64,000 nucleotides of DNA, taken from contig NZ_JAPDMU010000001.1 of NCBI RefSeq assembly GCF_026319325.1, positions 372,001 through 436,000 on the forward strand, written 5' to 3'. The notes beneath the pieces were generated by a model, which saw only the letters and a program-made list of their open reading frames with translations, was not told where the DNA came from and searched no databases. This stretch comes from Methylophaga sp. OBS3 (GTDB lineage: Bacteria; Pseudomonadota; Gammaproteobacteria; Nitrosococcales; Methylophagaceae). The translations under genes were made by a program, and so were the position numbers. Position 1 is the first letter of the stretch. Each line of letters opens with the position of its first letter. Positions 23,604-34,445 of the stretch are shown one piece after another.

Positions 23604-25628
23604 TTATTTAACGCGCATACCGGGCGTGGCACCATCATCCGGATTTAAGATAAACAAATCTTTACCACCAGGACCTGCCGCTAAGACCATGCCTTCTGAC
23701 ATACCAAATCGCATCTTACGAGGGGCTAGATTAGCGACCATGACCGTGAGTTTGCCAATCAAGTCTTCAGGTTGGTAAGCCGATTTGATACCAGCAAAGA
23801 CCTGACGTTCACCGGCGCCGATATCTAAAGTCAGTTTCAGTAATTTGTCTGCACCTTCGACATGTTCTGCATTGACGATCTTGGCAATACGCAAGTCGAT
23901 TTTGGCAAAGTCATCAAACTGAATTTCATCAGCAATTGGATCGATATAGCTTGCTGGCGCTTTGTTAGTGATTTTTTGTTCAGCTTGCAGAGTTTCGCGA
24001 GACTCTTCGATGATGGCATCGATTTTATCTTGTTCCACACGTGTCATTAATGGTTTGAAAGCATTAATGGTTTGGCCTAACAGTGGCGTATTGATATCAG
24101 CCCAAGTTAGTGGGGCAATATTCAAGAAGGCTTCTGCCTGCTCAGCTGTTTTTGGTAATACCGGTTTGAGGTAAGCCACCAAAACGCGGAACAGATTAAT
24201 ACCCATGCTGCAAATTTGCTGAACTTCAGCATCTTTGCCTTCTTCTTTAGCAACAACCCAAGGCTTTTGCTCATCAATGTACTGATTCGCTTTATCAGCC
24301 AGTGCCATGATGTCACGCATAGCCTGACCAAACTCACGCTGTTCATAACGCTGAGCAATATTGTCAGCTTGCTCAGTAAAGCTAGCGAATAACTCTGGGT
24401 CAGCTAAGGTATCTGTTAATTTACCGTCAAAACGTTTGTGAATAAAACCAGCACAACGACTAGCGATATTGACAACTTTACCGACTAAGTCAGCATTGAT
24501 ACGGCTTTGGAAATCAGCAAAGCTTAAGTCGATATCATCAATACCACTACCCAGTTTGGCAGCAAAGTAATAGCGCAAATATTCTGGGTTGAGGTGGTTC
24601 AGATAAGTACGGGCTTTAATGAAAGTGCCGCGTGACTTAGACATTTTCTTACCATCAACAGTTAAGAAGCCGTGCGCATAAATGCGGTTCGGTAATCTGA
24701 AACCGGCACCTTGGAGCATGGCAGGCCAAAACAGCGCGTGGAAATAGATAATATCTTTACCAATGAAATGCACCATTTCGGTTTTACTGTCGGCGTTCAT
24801 GAATTCATTGAAATCAACACCGCTACGATCACAATAATTCTTGAAGCTGGCTAAATAACCAATCGGGGCATCCATCCAGACATAAAAGAATTTGTTCGGG
24901 GCATCTGGAATTTCAAAACCAAAGTAGGGCGCATCACGTGAAATATCCCAGTCTTGCAAACCTGACTCAAACCATTCGCCAAGCTTACGACCAACTTCAG
25001 TTTGCAGATGATCGCCTTGCGTCCATTCACGCAGTAATGACTCAAAGTTACCGAGTTTAAAAAAGTAATGTTCTGAGTCTTTTGTGATTGGGGTTGCACC
25101 AGAAACTGCTGAAACAGGGTTTTTCAGTTCGGTCGGATCGTAAGTAGCACCACAAGCCTCACAGTTATCACCGTATTGATCAGCAGCACCACATTTTGGA
25201 CATTCGCCACGAATAAAACGATCCGGCAGAAACATTTCTTTTTCTGGATCGTAAGCTTGGCTGATGGTGCGGCTTTCAATATTGCCGGCATCGCGGTTTG
25301 CTAAATAAATTTGGCTGGCTAAAGTGCGGTTTTCTTCGCTATGGGTGCTGTGATAATTATCAAAGCCGATAGTGAATTCAGCAAAGTCAGCTTGGTGTTC
25401 TTTGCTGACATTGGCAATTAATTGCTCTGGTGTGATGCCTTCATTTTGCGCACGCAACATGATTGGTGTGCCATGCGCATCATCAGCACAAACATAGTGA
25501 ACATCATGGCCACGCATTTTCTGAAAGCGAACCCAGATATCAGTTTGAATGTATTCCACTAAGTGGCCGAGGTGGATTGAGCCATTGGCATAGGGTAAAG
25601 CGCTGGTGACCAGAATTTTGCGTTGCAT
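23604..25628 (-). CDS. metG: Methionyl-tRNA synthetase
   Basis: 674 residues, the long bacterial form. Signatures of class I synthetases are present: HIGH-type [11 protein letters not shown] near the start and [10 protein letters not shown] in the middle. The zinc knuckle [18 protein letters not shown] is intact. The anticodon-binding helical domain follows, and the last roughly 105 residues ([20 protein letters not shown]) are an EMAP II-like tRNA-binding domain that makes the enzyme a dimer. It charges initiator and elongator tRNA-Met. Ends at a bidirectional terminator. Confidence 0.98.
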   Translation of the reverse strand: MQRKILVTSALPYANGSIHLGHLVEYIQTDIWVRFQKMRGHDVHYVCADDAHGTPIMLRAQNEGITPEQLIANVSKEHQADFAEFTIGFDNYHSTHSEENRTLASQIYLANRDAGNIESRTISQAYDPEKEMFLPDRFIRGECPKCGAADQYGDNCEACGATYDPTELKNPVSAVSGATPITKDSEHYFFKLGNFESLLREWTQGDHLQTEVGRKLGEWFESGLQDWDISRDAPYFGFEIPDAPNKFFYVWMDAPIGYLASFKNYCDRSGVDFNEFMNADSKTEMVHFIGKDIIYFHALFWPAMLQGAGFRLPNRIYAHGFLTVDGKKMSKSRGTFIKARTYLNHLNPEYLRYYFAAKLGSGIDDIDLSFADFQSRINADLVGKVVNIASRCAGFIHKRFDGKLTDTLADPELFASFTEQADNIAQRYEQREFGQAMRDIMALADKANQYIDEQKPWVVAKEEGKDAEVQQICSMGINLFRVLVAYLKPVLPKTAEQAEAFLNIAPLTWADINTPLLGQTINAFKPLMTRVEQDKIDAIIEESRETLQAEQKITNKAPASYIDPIADEIQFDDFAKIDLRIAKIVNAEHVEGADKLLKLTLDIGAGERQVFAGIKSAYQPEDLIGKLTVMVANLAPRKMRFGMSEGMVLAAGPGGKDLFILNPDDGATPGMRVK

Positions 25629-25790
25629 GTATAAACCGAAATTAAGGGCGTTAGAAAACCGTCAAAGATACCAGAATTCGCGCATTGACTCTATTTTGTC
25701 AGTATTTTGCGGATGTGTTTGAAAAGTGCTGTGGATTACATTAGATTGGCAAAAACACAACTTATTCGGCGTTATGCCTGAGGGGCCATA

Positions 25791-26294
25791 ATGGATTTAA
25801 GTCTGCACGATATTCATGCTGACTCGATTGACTTGGCATTAGATAAAGCGCGGCAATATCGGTCATTACTTGAACCCGAAATTGCAGAAAGCATTTGTCT
25901 CGATGTGCTTAACATTGATCCTTACAATCAGTCGGCGTTAGTTATATACATCTTGGCCTTGACTGACCAAATCAGTATCAGTGGCAGTCAGTCACCTTTT
26001 CAAGCCATCGAAAACGCCATTTCTCAATTGCAAAGTGATTACAAACGGCTTTACTACACTGGCATTTTTCACGAACGCCGAGCCAGATTTATGTTGTCGC
26101 AACCGATGTCTCGTGCCTTTGCTTACGACTATTTTGTAAAAGCCCTTGAGTGTTATGCCCAAGCAGAAAAAATGCGTCCTGAGCATAATGATGAAGCTAT
26201 TCTGCGCTGGAATAGCTGCGTAAGAACTATTGAAAGAGAAAAGCTACAGCCAGTGTCTGAGCATGACCAAGTCTTGATGAGTCGGGAAAGTTAA
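25791..26294 (+). CDS. Helical-repeat (TPR-like) hypothetical protein
   Basis: 167 residues, soluble, all-helical in appearance. The stretch EPEIAESICLDVLNIDPYNQ followed by SALVIYILALTD has the spacing of a tetratricopeptide-type repeat, and AFAYDYFVKALECYAQAEKM is a second such unit. It is likely a protein-interaction module. Its stop overlaps the start of the sdhC-like gene by one base (TAATG), so it is translated with the succinate dehydrogenase operon and may help its assembly or regulation; this is inferred from position only. Confidence 0.55.
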   Translation: MDLSLHDIHADSIDLALDKARQYRSLLEPEIAESICLDVLNIDPYNQSALVIYILALTDQISISGSQSPFQAIENAISQLQSDYKRLYYTGIFHERRARFMLSQPMSRAFAYDYFVKALECYAQAEKMRPEHNDEAILRWNSCVRTIEREKLQPVSEHDQVLMSRES

Positions 26295-26884
26295 TGGCGT
26301 TGTTACAAGTTAAAAAGCGCCTCATGGCGTTAGCTGGGCTCGTGTTAACAGCCTTTTTAGTGTTTCACATGCTCAGCAACTTGAGCTTTGTCAGCCCTCA
26401 AGTATTTAATGACTTTTACGCTTTCTATAATCACCCATTAATTCGTTGGCCTTTATGGTTACTGGTGTCAGCAGCGTTATTGATGCACGTTATCGTGGCG
26501 GTGCAAATTCGTCTGCACAATGCCAAAGCGCGACCCGTTGCATACAAACACCGTCAACATCATTGGATACCGTCATGGTTGGTGACCAGCGTGATTAGCT
26601 TTATTTTGCTATTTATCATCTGGCATATGGCGCAAATGTGGTCTTTTACCGGTGATGATATTTACCAACAAACACAAAGCTTATTTGACTGTGGTTGGCA
26701 GTTACTGATTTATCTCGGCGGTTTAGCGTTGATGGCAATGCACTTATTGCACGCTTTACCCAATGTTTTACAAACCTTAGGCAAGACTTCAAAACAATGC
26801 CTATGGCTGAGTTCAGCAACGATTGTGTTGTTAATGTTAGGTTTTGCAGTAGTGCCGGTTTTAGCCTATTGGAGCGTGCAATGA
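26294..26884 (+). CDS. sdhC: Succinate dehydrogenase/fumarate reductase cytochrome b subunit (class B type)
   Basis: 196 residues with five hydrophobic helices, the topology of the single-polypeptide di-haem anchor (b558) in Bacillus and epsilonproteobacterial enzymes. Histidines suited to haem ligation are in [35 protein letters not shown] and [10 protein letters not shown]. It anchors SdhAB to the membrane and passes electrons to quinone. Overlaps SdhA by four bases (ATGA). Typical gammaproteobacterial SDH uses two small anchors (SdhC plus SdhD), so this arrangement is unlike E. coli. Confidence 0.85.
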   Translation: MALLQVKKRLMALAGLVLTAFLVFHMLSNLSFVSPQVFNDFYAFYNHPLIRWPLWLLVSAALLMHVIVAVQIRLHNAKARPVAYKHRQHHWIPSWLVTSVISFILLFIIWHMAQMWSFTGDDIYQQTQSLFDCGWQLLIYLGGLALMAMHLLHALPNVLQTLGKTSKQCLWLSSATIVLLMLGFAVVPVLAYWSVQ

Positions 26885-28821
26885 GCGACGAAATGCAACT
26901 CGACGGTCATTGCCCAAAAGGCCAACTGGATCAACGCTGGACACAGCATAAATACAATTTACGAGTCGTAAGCCCAGCAAACAGAAAACATTACCGTGTG
27001 ATTGTCGTAGGGACTGGCTTAGCGGGCGCATCAGCAGCGGCATCACTTGCTGAAATGGGCTATCAAGTTAAAACATTTTGTTTTCAAGATAGCCCGCGTC
27101 GTGCCCACAGTATTGCGGCACAAGGAGGTATTAATGCCGCGAAAAATTATCACAATGATGGTGATAGCGTCTGGCGGCTTTTCTACGACATGATTAAGGG
27201 CGGTGATTTTCGGGCTCGTGAGTCAAACGTGTTTCGCCTCGCAGAGCTTAGTACGGCGATCATTGATCAAGCTGTCGCTCAAGGTGTGCCATTTGCGCGC
27301 GAATACAGTGGCTATTTAGCCAACCGTTCGTTTGGTGGTGCACAGGTTTCGCGGACGTTTTATGCGCGTGGTCAAACCGGTCAGCAGTTACTTTTGGGTG
27401 CTTATCAGGCGATGAGTCGGCAAATCGCCGAAGGGCATATTGAGCATCATTCTAGGACGGAAATGCAAGACTTGATCATGATTGATGGTCAGGCCAAAGG
27501 CATTATTACGCGTGATTTATTAACCGGTGAACTGACCAGTCACTTAGCTGATTGTGTGCTGTTGTGTACTGGTGGTTATAGCAACGCGTTTTATCTCTCT
27601 ACCAATGCGAAAGGCTGTAATACTTCGGCTATTTGGCGTGCCCATAAACACGGTGCGTTGTTTGCTAATCCTTGTTTTACGCAGATCCATCCAACCTGTA
27701 TTCCACAACATGGTGAATTACAGTCCAAATTAACCTTAATGAGCGAATCACTTCGCAATGATGGTCGGATTTGGGCACCCAAAAATCCGGCTGATTGTGG
27801 ACGCGACCCACGTGAGATTTTAGAGCACGACCGTGATTACTTCTTAGAACGAATGTATCCCGCATTTGGCAATTTAGTGCCAAGAGATATTGCTTCGCGA
27901 GCCGTTAAGCATATTTGTGACGAGGGCCGTGGTGTTGGCCATGAAATTAATGGCCAGAAGTTAGGTGTATATCTGGATTTTGCTGATGCCATCAAAGAGC
28001 AGGGCGCCGACGTCATTAATGAAAAATACGGCAATCTGTTTGAGATGTACCAGCGTATTACTGCCGAAGATCCAACCCAAGTACCTATGCGTATTTATCC
28101 TGCGGTGCATTACACCATGGGTGGTTTGTGGGTCGATTACAACTTAATGACCACGATTGATGGTTTGTTTGCCGGTGGTGAAGCCAACTTTTCAGATCAT
28201 GGTGCAAACCGTTTAGGTGCGAGTGCATTAATGCAAGGCTTGGCGGACGGCTATTTCATTTTACCGGCGACGATTTCAGATTATTTAGCGCGTCAAAAAC
28301 CGCTTAGTGATAATGATTATCCTGAAGTAACCCAAGCCATGGCCGAAGTACGTGCACGGCTCGATTTATTATTAAAAGCACCAGAAGCCAAATATTCGCC
28401 AGATCATTTTCATCGGCAGCTTGGCAAAATCCTGTGGGATAACTGTGGTATGGCCAGAAATGCAGACGCTTTAGGAAAGGCCGTTGGCGAAATCACCGAT
28501 TTACGCAAACAATTTTGGCGGCAAGTTAAAGTCACCGGTGATGATCAACAAATCAACCAGACACTTGAGCGCGCAGGTCGGGTAGCTGATTTTATGGAGC
28601 TTGCTGAGCTGATGTGTCTTGATGCACTACAACGTGAAGAGTCATGTGGTTGTCATGCAAGGGTTGAGCATTTAACGCCGACAGGTGAAGTACAGCGCCG
28701 AGATATTGATTACTCTTATGTCTCCGCTTGGCGTTATACCGGTAATGTCAGTAAACCTGAGCTGATAAAAGAACCGCTACATTTTGATTTTGTAAGTCCA
28801 GGCATACGGAATTACCAATGA
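26881..28821 (+). CDS. sdhA: Succinate dehydrogenase/fumarate reductase flavoprotein subunit
   Basis: 646 residues from ATG at 26881; an upstream extension of the frame would overlap sdhC deeply and is rejected. The FAD-binding motif [20 protein letters not shown] is followed by [15 protein letters not shown], whose His binds FAD covalently. Active-site stretches [24 protein letters not shown] and [10 protein letters not shown] are present, as is [10 protein letters not shown]. The HPT-SES-RN pattern and total length fit the class B (Bacillus/Wolinella-like) branch. It oxidises succinate to fumarate. The stop overlaps sdhB by four bases. Confidence 0.93.
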   Translation: MSDEMQLDGHCPKGQLDQRWTQHKYNLRVVSPANRKHYRVIVVGTGLAGASAAASLAEMGYQVKTFCFQDSPRRAHSIAAQGGINAAKNYHNDGDSVWRLFYDMIKGGDFRARESNVFRLAELSTAIIDQAVAQGVPFAREYSGYLANRSFGGAQVSRTFYARGQTGQQLLLGAYQAMSRQIAEGHIEHHSRTEMQDLIMIDGQAKGIITRDLLTGELTSHLADCVLLCTGGYSNAFYLSTNAKGCNTSAIWRAHKHGALFANPCFTQIHPTCIPQHGELQSKLTLMSESLRNDGRIWAPKNPADCGRDPREILEHDRDYFLERMYPAFGNLVPRDIASRAVKHICDEGRGVGHEINGQKLGVYLDFADAIKEQGADVINEKYGNLFEMYQRITAEDPTQVPMRIYPAVHYTMGGLWVDYNLMTTIDGLFAGGEANFSDHGANRLGASALMQGLADGYFILPATISDYLARQKPLSDNDYPEVTQAMAEVRARLDLLLKAPEAKYSPDHFHRQLGKILWDNCGMARNADALGKAVGEITDLRKQFWRQVKVTGDDQQINQTLERAGRVADFMELAELMCLDALQREESCGCHARVEHLTPTGEVQRRDIDYSYVSAWRYTGNVSKPELIKEPLHFDFVSPGIRNYQ

Positions 28822-29543
28822 ATTTTATTTTGCATATTTGGCGTCAAAATTCGCCACAACAGACCGGTGAGTTTGTGCGTTACGAACTGGATGTTGCTGA
28901 GGATTCATCATTCTTGGAAATGCTCGATGCCTTGAATGAACATCTCATTGAAAAGGGTGAAGATCCCGTTACCTTTGATCATGACTGCCGCGAAGGTATT
29001 TGCGGTAGCTGTAGTTTGGTCATTAATGGTGAGCCGCATGGTCGCCATAAAGCCACGACTACTTGTCAGCAATATATGCGTGATTATCAAGATCAAAATG
29101 AGTTGTGGATTGAGCCTTGGCGGGCAGCGGCATTTCCTGTGATTAAAGATTTGGTTGTGGATCGCAGTGCGTTTGACCGTATTATTCAGGCGGGTGGTTA
29201 TATCCCTGTTCGAACCGGTGCCGCGCCTGAGGCGAATACACAACCTGTCGCCAAACCTGTTGCTGATAAAGCTTTTGATGCAGCAACCTGTATTGGCTGC
29301 GGCGCCTGTGTAGCGGTTTGTCCAAATGCTTCTGCAACTCTATTTATTGCAGCCAAAGTCAGTCATCTATCTAGCCTGCCACAAGGGCAATTAGATAATA
29401 AACGGCCAGCAAAAATGCTGGCACGTATGGAAGCAGAAGGTTTTGGTAGTTGCAGTAACTATCGTGAGTGCGAACGTGTATGTCCTAAACAAATTCGCAC
29501 TGACACGATAAGCACCATGAACCGATTGTTATATCGTGGCTAA
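28818..29543 (+). CDS. sdhB: Succinate dehydrogenase/fumarate reductase iron-sulfur subunit
   Basis: 241 residues. The [2Fe-2S] ligands are in CREGICGSC plus the later TTTCQQY; the [4Fe-4S] and [3Fe-4S] ligands are in [12 protein letters not shown] and, after about 45 residues, [15 protein letters not shown]. It carries electrons from SdhA to the anchor. The order C-A-B, the lengths and the CxxCxxC pattern again match class B enzymes. It ends four bases before the stop of the convergent methyltransferase gene. Confidence 0.93.
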   Translation: MNFILHIWRQNSPQQTGEFVRYELDVAEDSSFLEMLDALNEHLIEKGEDPVTFDHDCREGICGSCSLVINGEPHGRHKATTTCQQYMRDYQDQNELWIEPWRAAAFPVIKDLVVDRSAFDRIIQAGGYIPVRTGAAPEANTQPVAKPVADKAFDAATCIGCGACVAVCPNASATLFIAAKVSHLSSLPQGQLDNKRPAKMLARMEAEGFGSCSNYRECERVCPKQIRTDTISTMNRLLYRG

Positions 29544-29546
29544 GGC

Positions 29547-30359
29547 TTACTCTGGCTTAACGAATTTCAAAGTCATTCGATCACTTTCGCCAATTGCTCT
29601 GTATGCTGCTTTATCTGCCTCATCGACGCGAAGATTAGGCAGTAAAGTCCAGACACCGTTTGGATGATCTGTATCGTCGTTAGCATTTGCATTGATATCG
29701 GATTTAGCAACTAACTCAAAACCGGCTTTTTCGGCTAATTCAATAACTAAACTTTCAGTTAAATAACCCGTTTTTTTCATCGTGGCGAGATCAGTATCTG
29801 GTTTAGCGCGATGATCGGTTACCCCTAAGATGCCGCCCGGCTTTAACGCATTAAACATAGATACAAACGCTTCATCTGCGATATCACCTTGCACCCAGTT
29901 ATGCACATTACGGAAAGTCAAAACGGCATCTAGTGAGTTATCTGGTGCGATTTGCCAGTGGCCGGGGCCAAACTCAATGATGCTGACATTGCCCAACTCA
30001 TTAACGTTATTGGTTAGCCAACTGTTATAAGCCTCACGAATGCCATGTCGCCAGTCTGGGCCCATATCATTAGGAAAGCCTGCGGCAATCAATGAACCAT
30101 CGCCTTGTTTTATCCATGGCGCAAGGATTTCGGTATACCAGCCACGCCCAGGCCAAATCTCAGCCACTTTCATATCCGACGTTACCCCAAAAAACGTCAG
30201 CGTTTCATAAGGATGACGATATTGATCTCGGGCACTGTTTTCAGCGTTACGCTGCTCATTGACAATGACATCTTTTAATTTTGCATCTGCCAAAACTATT
30301 GTTGGTGCAGCAATTAGCAAACTACAGCTCAGAGTTAACGCATTCATCGTTTTTGACAT
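29547..30359 (-). CDS. Exported SAM-methyltransferase-fold protein
   Basis: 270 residues from ATG at 30359. An N-terminal signal peptide (MNALTLSCSLLIAAPTIVLA) ends at a VLA-D site. After it comes a class I methyltransferase fold: MKVAEIWPGRGWYTEILAPW in place of the usual ExGxGxG loop, then DAVLTFRNVHNW, then FNALKPGGILGVTDHRA. Proteins like this are widespread in proteobacteria and are annotated as methyltransferases, yet a periplasmic location with no SAM makes catalysis doubtful. The glycine loop is altered to WPGRG. It is convergent with sdhB and divergent from the sucrose operon. Confidence 0.8.
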   Translation of the reverse strand: MSKTMNALTLSCSLLIAAPTIVLADAKLKDVIVNEQRNAENSARDQYRHPYETLTFFGVTSDMKVAEIWPGRGWYTEILAPWIKQGDGSLIAAGFPNDMGPDWRHGIREAYNSWLTNNVNELGNVSIIEFGPGHWQIAPDNSLDAVLTFRNVHNWVQGDIADEAFVSMFNALKPGGILGVTDHRAKPDTDLATMKKTGYLTESLVIELAEKAGFELVAKSDINANANDDTDHPNGVWTLLPNLRVDEADKAAYRAIGESDRMTLKFVKPE

Positions 30360-30561
30360 GATATTTCCGAAAATTATGAACAATCTGCCTTTTCCGACCA
30401 GACATTGAGCAAATAGTTTGCCGATTGATTTGTCTTCTGCCGGTAGAGCAGGTAGGTTTATTAATAGAATCAAAGTGAGTGTTTTTGCCTAAGCTATGGC
30501 GATGCGCTTCTGTTCACTATCAGGAAGGTGGTGAAGCTTAACTGGAGAACAACGCAACCGT

Positions 30562-32712
30562 ATGAAAGACAACGCGACACCTTTGTATATTGCACTTATC
30601 AGTGTTCATGGCCTAATCAGAGGTGAGGACTTAGAACTTGGCCGTGATGCAGATACCGGTGGTCAGACGCTGTATGTGCTAGAGCTTGCCCAAGCATTAT
30701 CCGAACAACCCAACGTTGCCAAAGTCGAGTTAATAACGCGTCTTATCGATGATGACGCGGTTGATGATGACTACGCTGCCCCGATTGAACAAATCAACGA
30801 TAAGTTAAGTATTGTTCGTATTGAAGCAGGGCCAAAGGGTTATATCCATAAAGAACAACTTTGGGAACATATTGATAGTTTTGCCGATAATCTCGTCAGT
30901 TATTTCAGACACCAAGATTCGCTACCGACATTAATTCATAGCCACTATGCAGATGCAGGTCTAGTTGGTGCGCATGTTGCTAATCAGCTTGGTATTTCAC
31001 TGGTACATACCGGTCATTCTCTTGGTCGTGTCAAAAGACGGCGTTTACTAGCAAGCGGGGTAGATACCACGCAACTTGAGCTGCTGTACAACATGGGCAG
31101 ACGTATAGAAGCTGAAGAAATCACCTTGGCGACAGCCGAGCAGGTGATAACCAGCACCCATCAAGAAATCGAAGAACAATACGAGCTATATGATCATTAT
31201 CAACCGGAAAAAATGCGTGTTATTCCACCGGGAACCAATGTTCAGCAGTTTATTCCACCGCGTGGAGATGAAGAACATACCGAGCTTTATGAGACATTAA
31301 CGCGCAGTCTCACCAATCCAGATCGACCATTAATTTTGGCCTTGTCTCGACCGGATAAACGTAAAAATATCGTGGCTTTAATGACGGCGTATGGTGAAAA
31401 CAAAGCGCTGCAACAGATGGCAAATTTATTAATCATTGCGGGTAATCGTGATGATATTGAAGAGCTCGATAATGGTGCCCGAGAGGTGTTTCAAGAATTG
31501 CTCATTGCCATGGACCGCTATGATTTATATGGCAAAGTCGCAATGCCAAAACATCATCGACGGGATCAAGTCCCCCAGATTTATCGTATAGCGGCGGCTA
31601 GCGGTGGCGTCTTTGTAAACCCTGCCTTAACCGAGCCTTTTGGTTTAACCCTGATAGAAGCAGCAGCAAGTGGTTTACCGATTGTGGCAACCGAAGACGG
31701 TGGGCCCAGAGATATTATGGCCAACTGTGGAAATGGTGAGTTAATCGATCCATTAGAAAGCACAACTATCAGCGATGCTATCGAAAAACTTTTATCTGAC
31801 AAAGCCTATTGGCAGCAATGCCAAAAGAATGGGCTTAATGGTGTCCGAGCCCATTATTCTTGGCAAGCGCATGCGCAGAAGTATCTTGAATTAATACAGC
31901 CGATTGCTGAGAAAAATGGTCGTCAGCAGCTGCCAGCAGTTATTCGGAGTCCATCACGCGTCGAGAGAGCTTTGGTCAGTGACCTAGATTTAAACCTGCT
32001 TGGCGATGATGCTTCGCTAAAACAGTTAGTGGATTTAATGCGGCAACATCGTAAAACCACTAAGTTTGTGATTGCGACCGGTAGACGTCTTGATCAGGCG
32101 CTGAAACTGATGAAAAAACACGGTATCCCCGAGCCAGATATTTTGATCACCAGTTCCGGTAGTGAGATTTATTACGCACCTAAACTCACCCCTGATACCG
32201 CATGGGCCAAACATATCGATCATTTGTGGCAACCACACAAAGTGCGTGAGTTACTTGAGGGGTTATCAGGACTTAGTCGTCAACCTAAAGAAGAGCAGAG
32301 TCAGTTTAAGCTGAGTTATTTCATCGACCCACAACAAATTAACTTCGAGGAAATTAAACGGTTATTGCATCGGGAAGAGCAATCGGTACATGTGCAAATG
32401 GCCTTTGGTCAGTTTTTAGATATTTTGCCTTTACGTGCCTCTAAAGGGATGGCGTTACGTTATGTTGCTGATCGTTGGCAGTTACCGCTTGAACGTATTT
32501 TTGTTGCCGGGGGCAGTGGCGCAGATGAAGACATGATGCGCGGTAATATGCTCGCTGCTGTGGTGGCAAACAGGCACCATGAAGAATTGTCACAGCTAGA
32601 AGATACCTCCCATATTTATTTTGCTAAAGCTGCCCATGCAGCGGGCATTTTAGAAGCATTAGATCACTATCAATTTTTTAAAAATGAAAAACAGGACATC
32701 AATCCGCTATGA
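30562..32712 (+). CDS. sps: Sucrose-phosphate synthase with degenerate phosphatase-like domain
   Basis: 716 residues. Residues up to about 460 are a GT4 glycosyltransferase: GEDLELGRDADTGGQTLYV at the sugar-phosphate loop, HTGHSLGRVKRRRL, and the donor-site EPFGLTLIEAAASGLP. It joins UDP/ADP-glucose to fructose 6-phosphate. The remaining roughly 240 residues are a HAD domain like sucrose-phosphate phosphatase, but the catalytic DxDxT is SDLDLNLL and the GDSGND motif is GGSGADEDMM, so it has probably lost activity. First gene of a sucrose operon; its stop overlaps spp by four bases. Sucrose is likely made as compatible solute. Confidence 0.93.
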   Translation: MKDNATPLYIALISVHGLIRGEDLELGRDADTGGQTLYVLELAQALSEQPNVAKVELITRLIDDDAVDDDYAAPIEQINDKLSIVRIEAGPKGYIHKEQLWEHIDSFADNLVSYFRHQDSLPTLIHSHYADAGLVGAHVANQLGISLVHTGHSLGRVKRRRLLASGVDTTQLELLYNMGRRIEAEEITLATAEQVITSTHQEIEEQYELYDHYQPEKMRVIPPGTNVQQFIPPRGDEEHTELYETLTRSLTNPDRPLILALSRPDKRKNIVALMTAYGENKALQQMANLLIIAGNRDDIEELDNGAREVFQELLIAMDRYDLYGKVAMPKHHRRDQVPQIYRIAAASGGVFVNPALTEPFGLTLIEAAASGLPIVATEDGGPRDIMANCGNGELIDPLESTTISDAIEKLLSDKAYWQQCQKNGLNGVRAHYSWQAHAQKYLELIQPIAEKNGRQQLPAVIRSPSRVERALVSDLDLNLLGDDASLKQLVDLMRQHRKTTKFVIATGRRLDQALKLMKKHGIPEPDILITSSGSEIYYAPKLTPDTAWAKHIDHLWQPHKVRELLEGLSGLSRQPKEEQSQFKLSYFIDPQQINFEEIKRLLHREEQSVHVQMAFGQFLDILPLRASKGMALRYVADRWQLPLERIFVAGGSGADEDMMRGNMLAAVVANRHHEELSQLEDTSHIYFAKAAHAAGILEALDHYQFFKNEKQDINPL

Positions 32713-33566
32713 GTGAACGTTTGTTGTTGTGTACAGATATGGATCGGACTGTTATTCCAAATGGTATGCAACCTGAGCATGCACAAGCGCGGCGTCGTTT
32801 TCGTGCGTTTTGTCAGCAAGAAAATGTGCTCCTTGCGTACGTTACCGGACGTCATCGCCAGTTAGTTGAAAAGGCAATACGAAGTTATCACCTGCCTCAA
32901 CCAGACTATGTCATCACTGATGTCGGCACTAAAATTTATAAAAAGCATCAAGGATGGCAGGAGCTTGAAAGCTGGAAGTCAGAAATTGATAAAGATTGGA
33001 ATGGCCATAGCCACCATGACTTAAAACAGATTTTAAAAAGTATCAAAAGTCTGAAATTACAGGAATTGAGTAAACAGAACACACATAAACTCAGTTATTA
33101 CCTGCCTTTGTACCAAGATAAAACACCCGTCATTCAAGAGATGCAAAAGCGTCTGGAAAACGAGGGCATTAATGCCTCTGTGATGTGGAGTATTGATGAG
33201 CTCACCAATATTGGATTGATTGATGTGTTGCCCAAACATGCCACTAAATTGCATTCAATCGAGTTTTTACAATCGCAATTAGGCTATGAGCATGACGAGG
33301 TTATTTTTGCGGGTGATAGTGGCAATGATATGCCGGTATTAGCAAGTAATGTGCAATCTATTTTGGTCAACAATGCCAGTGCTGAAATTAAGACCTTGGC
33401 ATATCAACTTGCCAGTGATGCTGGTCGCTTAGAACAGCTTTTTATCGCTAGGGAAGATGGTCCGCTTGGGATGAATGGAAATTACAGTGCAGGCGTTTTG
33501 CAGGGTGTTTGGCACTATGCACCAGCATTTCGTCACACACTACAAACGGAGACATTCTATGACTGA
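32709..33566 (+). CDS. spp: Sucrose-6-phosphate phosphatase
   Basis: 285 residues, HAD superfamily, type IIB cap. The nucleophile motif CTDMDRTVIPNG (DxDxT) and the metal motif GDSGNDMPVLASN are intact, unlike the related domain of the synthase before it. VTGRHRQLV and DVGTKIY are typical of SPP. It removes phosphate from sucrose 6-phosphate and pulls synthesis forward. Its last eight bases overlap the fructokinase start in another frame. Confidence 0.93.
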   Translation: MSERLLLCTDMDRTVIPNGMQPEHAQARRRFRAFCQQENVLLAYVTGRHRQLVEKAIRSYHLPQPDYVITDVGTKIYKKHQGWQELESWKSEIDKDWNGHSHHDLKQILKSIKSLKLQELSKQNTHKLSYYLPLYQDKTPVIQEMQKRLENEGINASVMWSIDELTNIGLIDVLPKHATKLHSIEFLQSQLGYEHDEVIFAGDSGNDMPVLASNVQSILVNNASAEIKTLAYQLASDAGRLEQLFIAREDGPLGMNGNYSAGVLQGVWHYAPAFRHTLQTETFYD

Positions 33567-34431
33567 TTCAGCCAAGCTTTTGGTTTTTGGCGAAGCTTTA
33601 TTTGACTGTTTTTCTGATCAGCAGAAGTTAGGTGGTGCGCCGTTTAATGTCGCTTGGCATTTGCAGGCATTAGGTGATTCACCACTATTTGTTTCCAGTG
33701 TTGGTGATGATGAATTAGGTCAGAAGATCCAATCTGCTATGCAAAAATGGCAAATGACTCTTGATGGTTTACAAGTTAATCAAACATACCCAACAGGCAC
33801 CGTCGAGGTAACGTTAAAAGGCAGTGAGCCGAGTTACGACATTAAAGATAACGTTGCCTATGACTTTATTGATAAAGCCAAGCTGCCAACGCCGCGCAAT
33901 GATGCCGTTGTTTATCATGGTAGTCTGGCACTGCGTCACCCTGCCAATCAACAAGCTTTAAATCACTTAACACAGGCCCCCACGGTTTCGGTATTTGTTG
34001 ATGTCAATTTACGCTCGCCATGGTGGGATAAAGAATCGTTATTTGGCTGGCTTGAGCGTGCTCGCTGGGTCAAATTAAATGCTGATGAGCTGGTCGAGTT
34101 AGGATTTAACTCTGCCGACATTGAGCAAGATATGATTCGTATGCAAAGTCACTTTCAACTCGAACAATTGATTGTGACGCAAGGTGAAAAGGGCGCAATG
34201 GTGCGCTGTAATGATGGGCAGTTGTATCAGTTCCCCCCCGGTAAAGCAGACAGTGTGGTCGATTGTGTTGGTGCCGGTGATGCGTTTTCGGCAATGTATA
34301 TTCATGGCTTGTTACAAGGTTTGCCAATATCGCAGATTTTGCCAAAGGCACAATCGTTTGCCGCTGCCGTGGTTGGTTTGCAGGGCGCATTTACTGATGA
34401 CACTGAATTTTATCAGCCGTTTATGAGCTAA
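33559..34431 (+). CDS. fruK: Fructokinase (PfkB family)
   Basis: 290 residues from ATG at 33559 with GGAGA upstream; the frame is open further back but lies inside spp. PfkB signatures: LVFGEALFDCF, KLGGAPFNVAWHL near the start and DCVGAGDAFSAMYIHGLLQG with the catalytic Asp near the end. It phosphorylates fructose, returning sugar from sucrose breakdown to fructose 6-phosphate. Between spp and amylosucrase, the same order as described for sucrose clusters of halotolerant methylotrophs. Confidence 0.92.
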   Translation: MTDSAKLLVFGEALFDCFSDQQKLGGAPFNVAWHLQALGDSPLFVSSVGDDELGQKIQSAMQKWQMTLDGLQVNQTYPTGTVEVTLKGSEPSYDIKDNVAYDFIDKAKLPTPRNDAVVYHGSLALRHPANQQALNHLTQAPTVSVFVDVNLRSPWWDKESLFGWLERARWVKLNADELVELGFNSADIEQDMIRMQSHFQLEQLIVTQGEKGAMVRCNDGQLYQFPPGKADSVVDCVGAGDAFSAMYIHGLLQGLPISQILPKAQSFAAAVVGLQGAFTDDTEFYQPFMS

Positions 34432-34445
34432 GACTTTTAAAATTT

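Noticed and set aside
26695-26880. N-terminal extension of SdhA
   Set aside because: It would overlap sdhC by 190 bases; the ATG at 26881 with ATGA coupling fits the family length.
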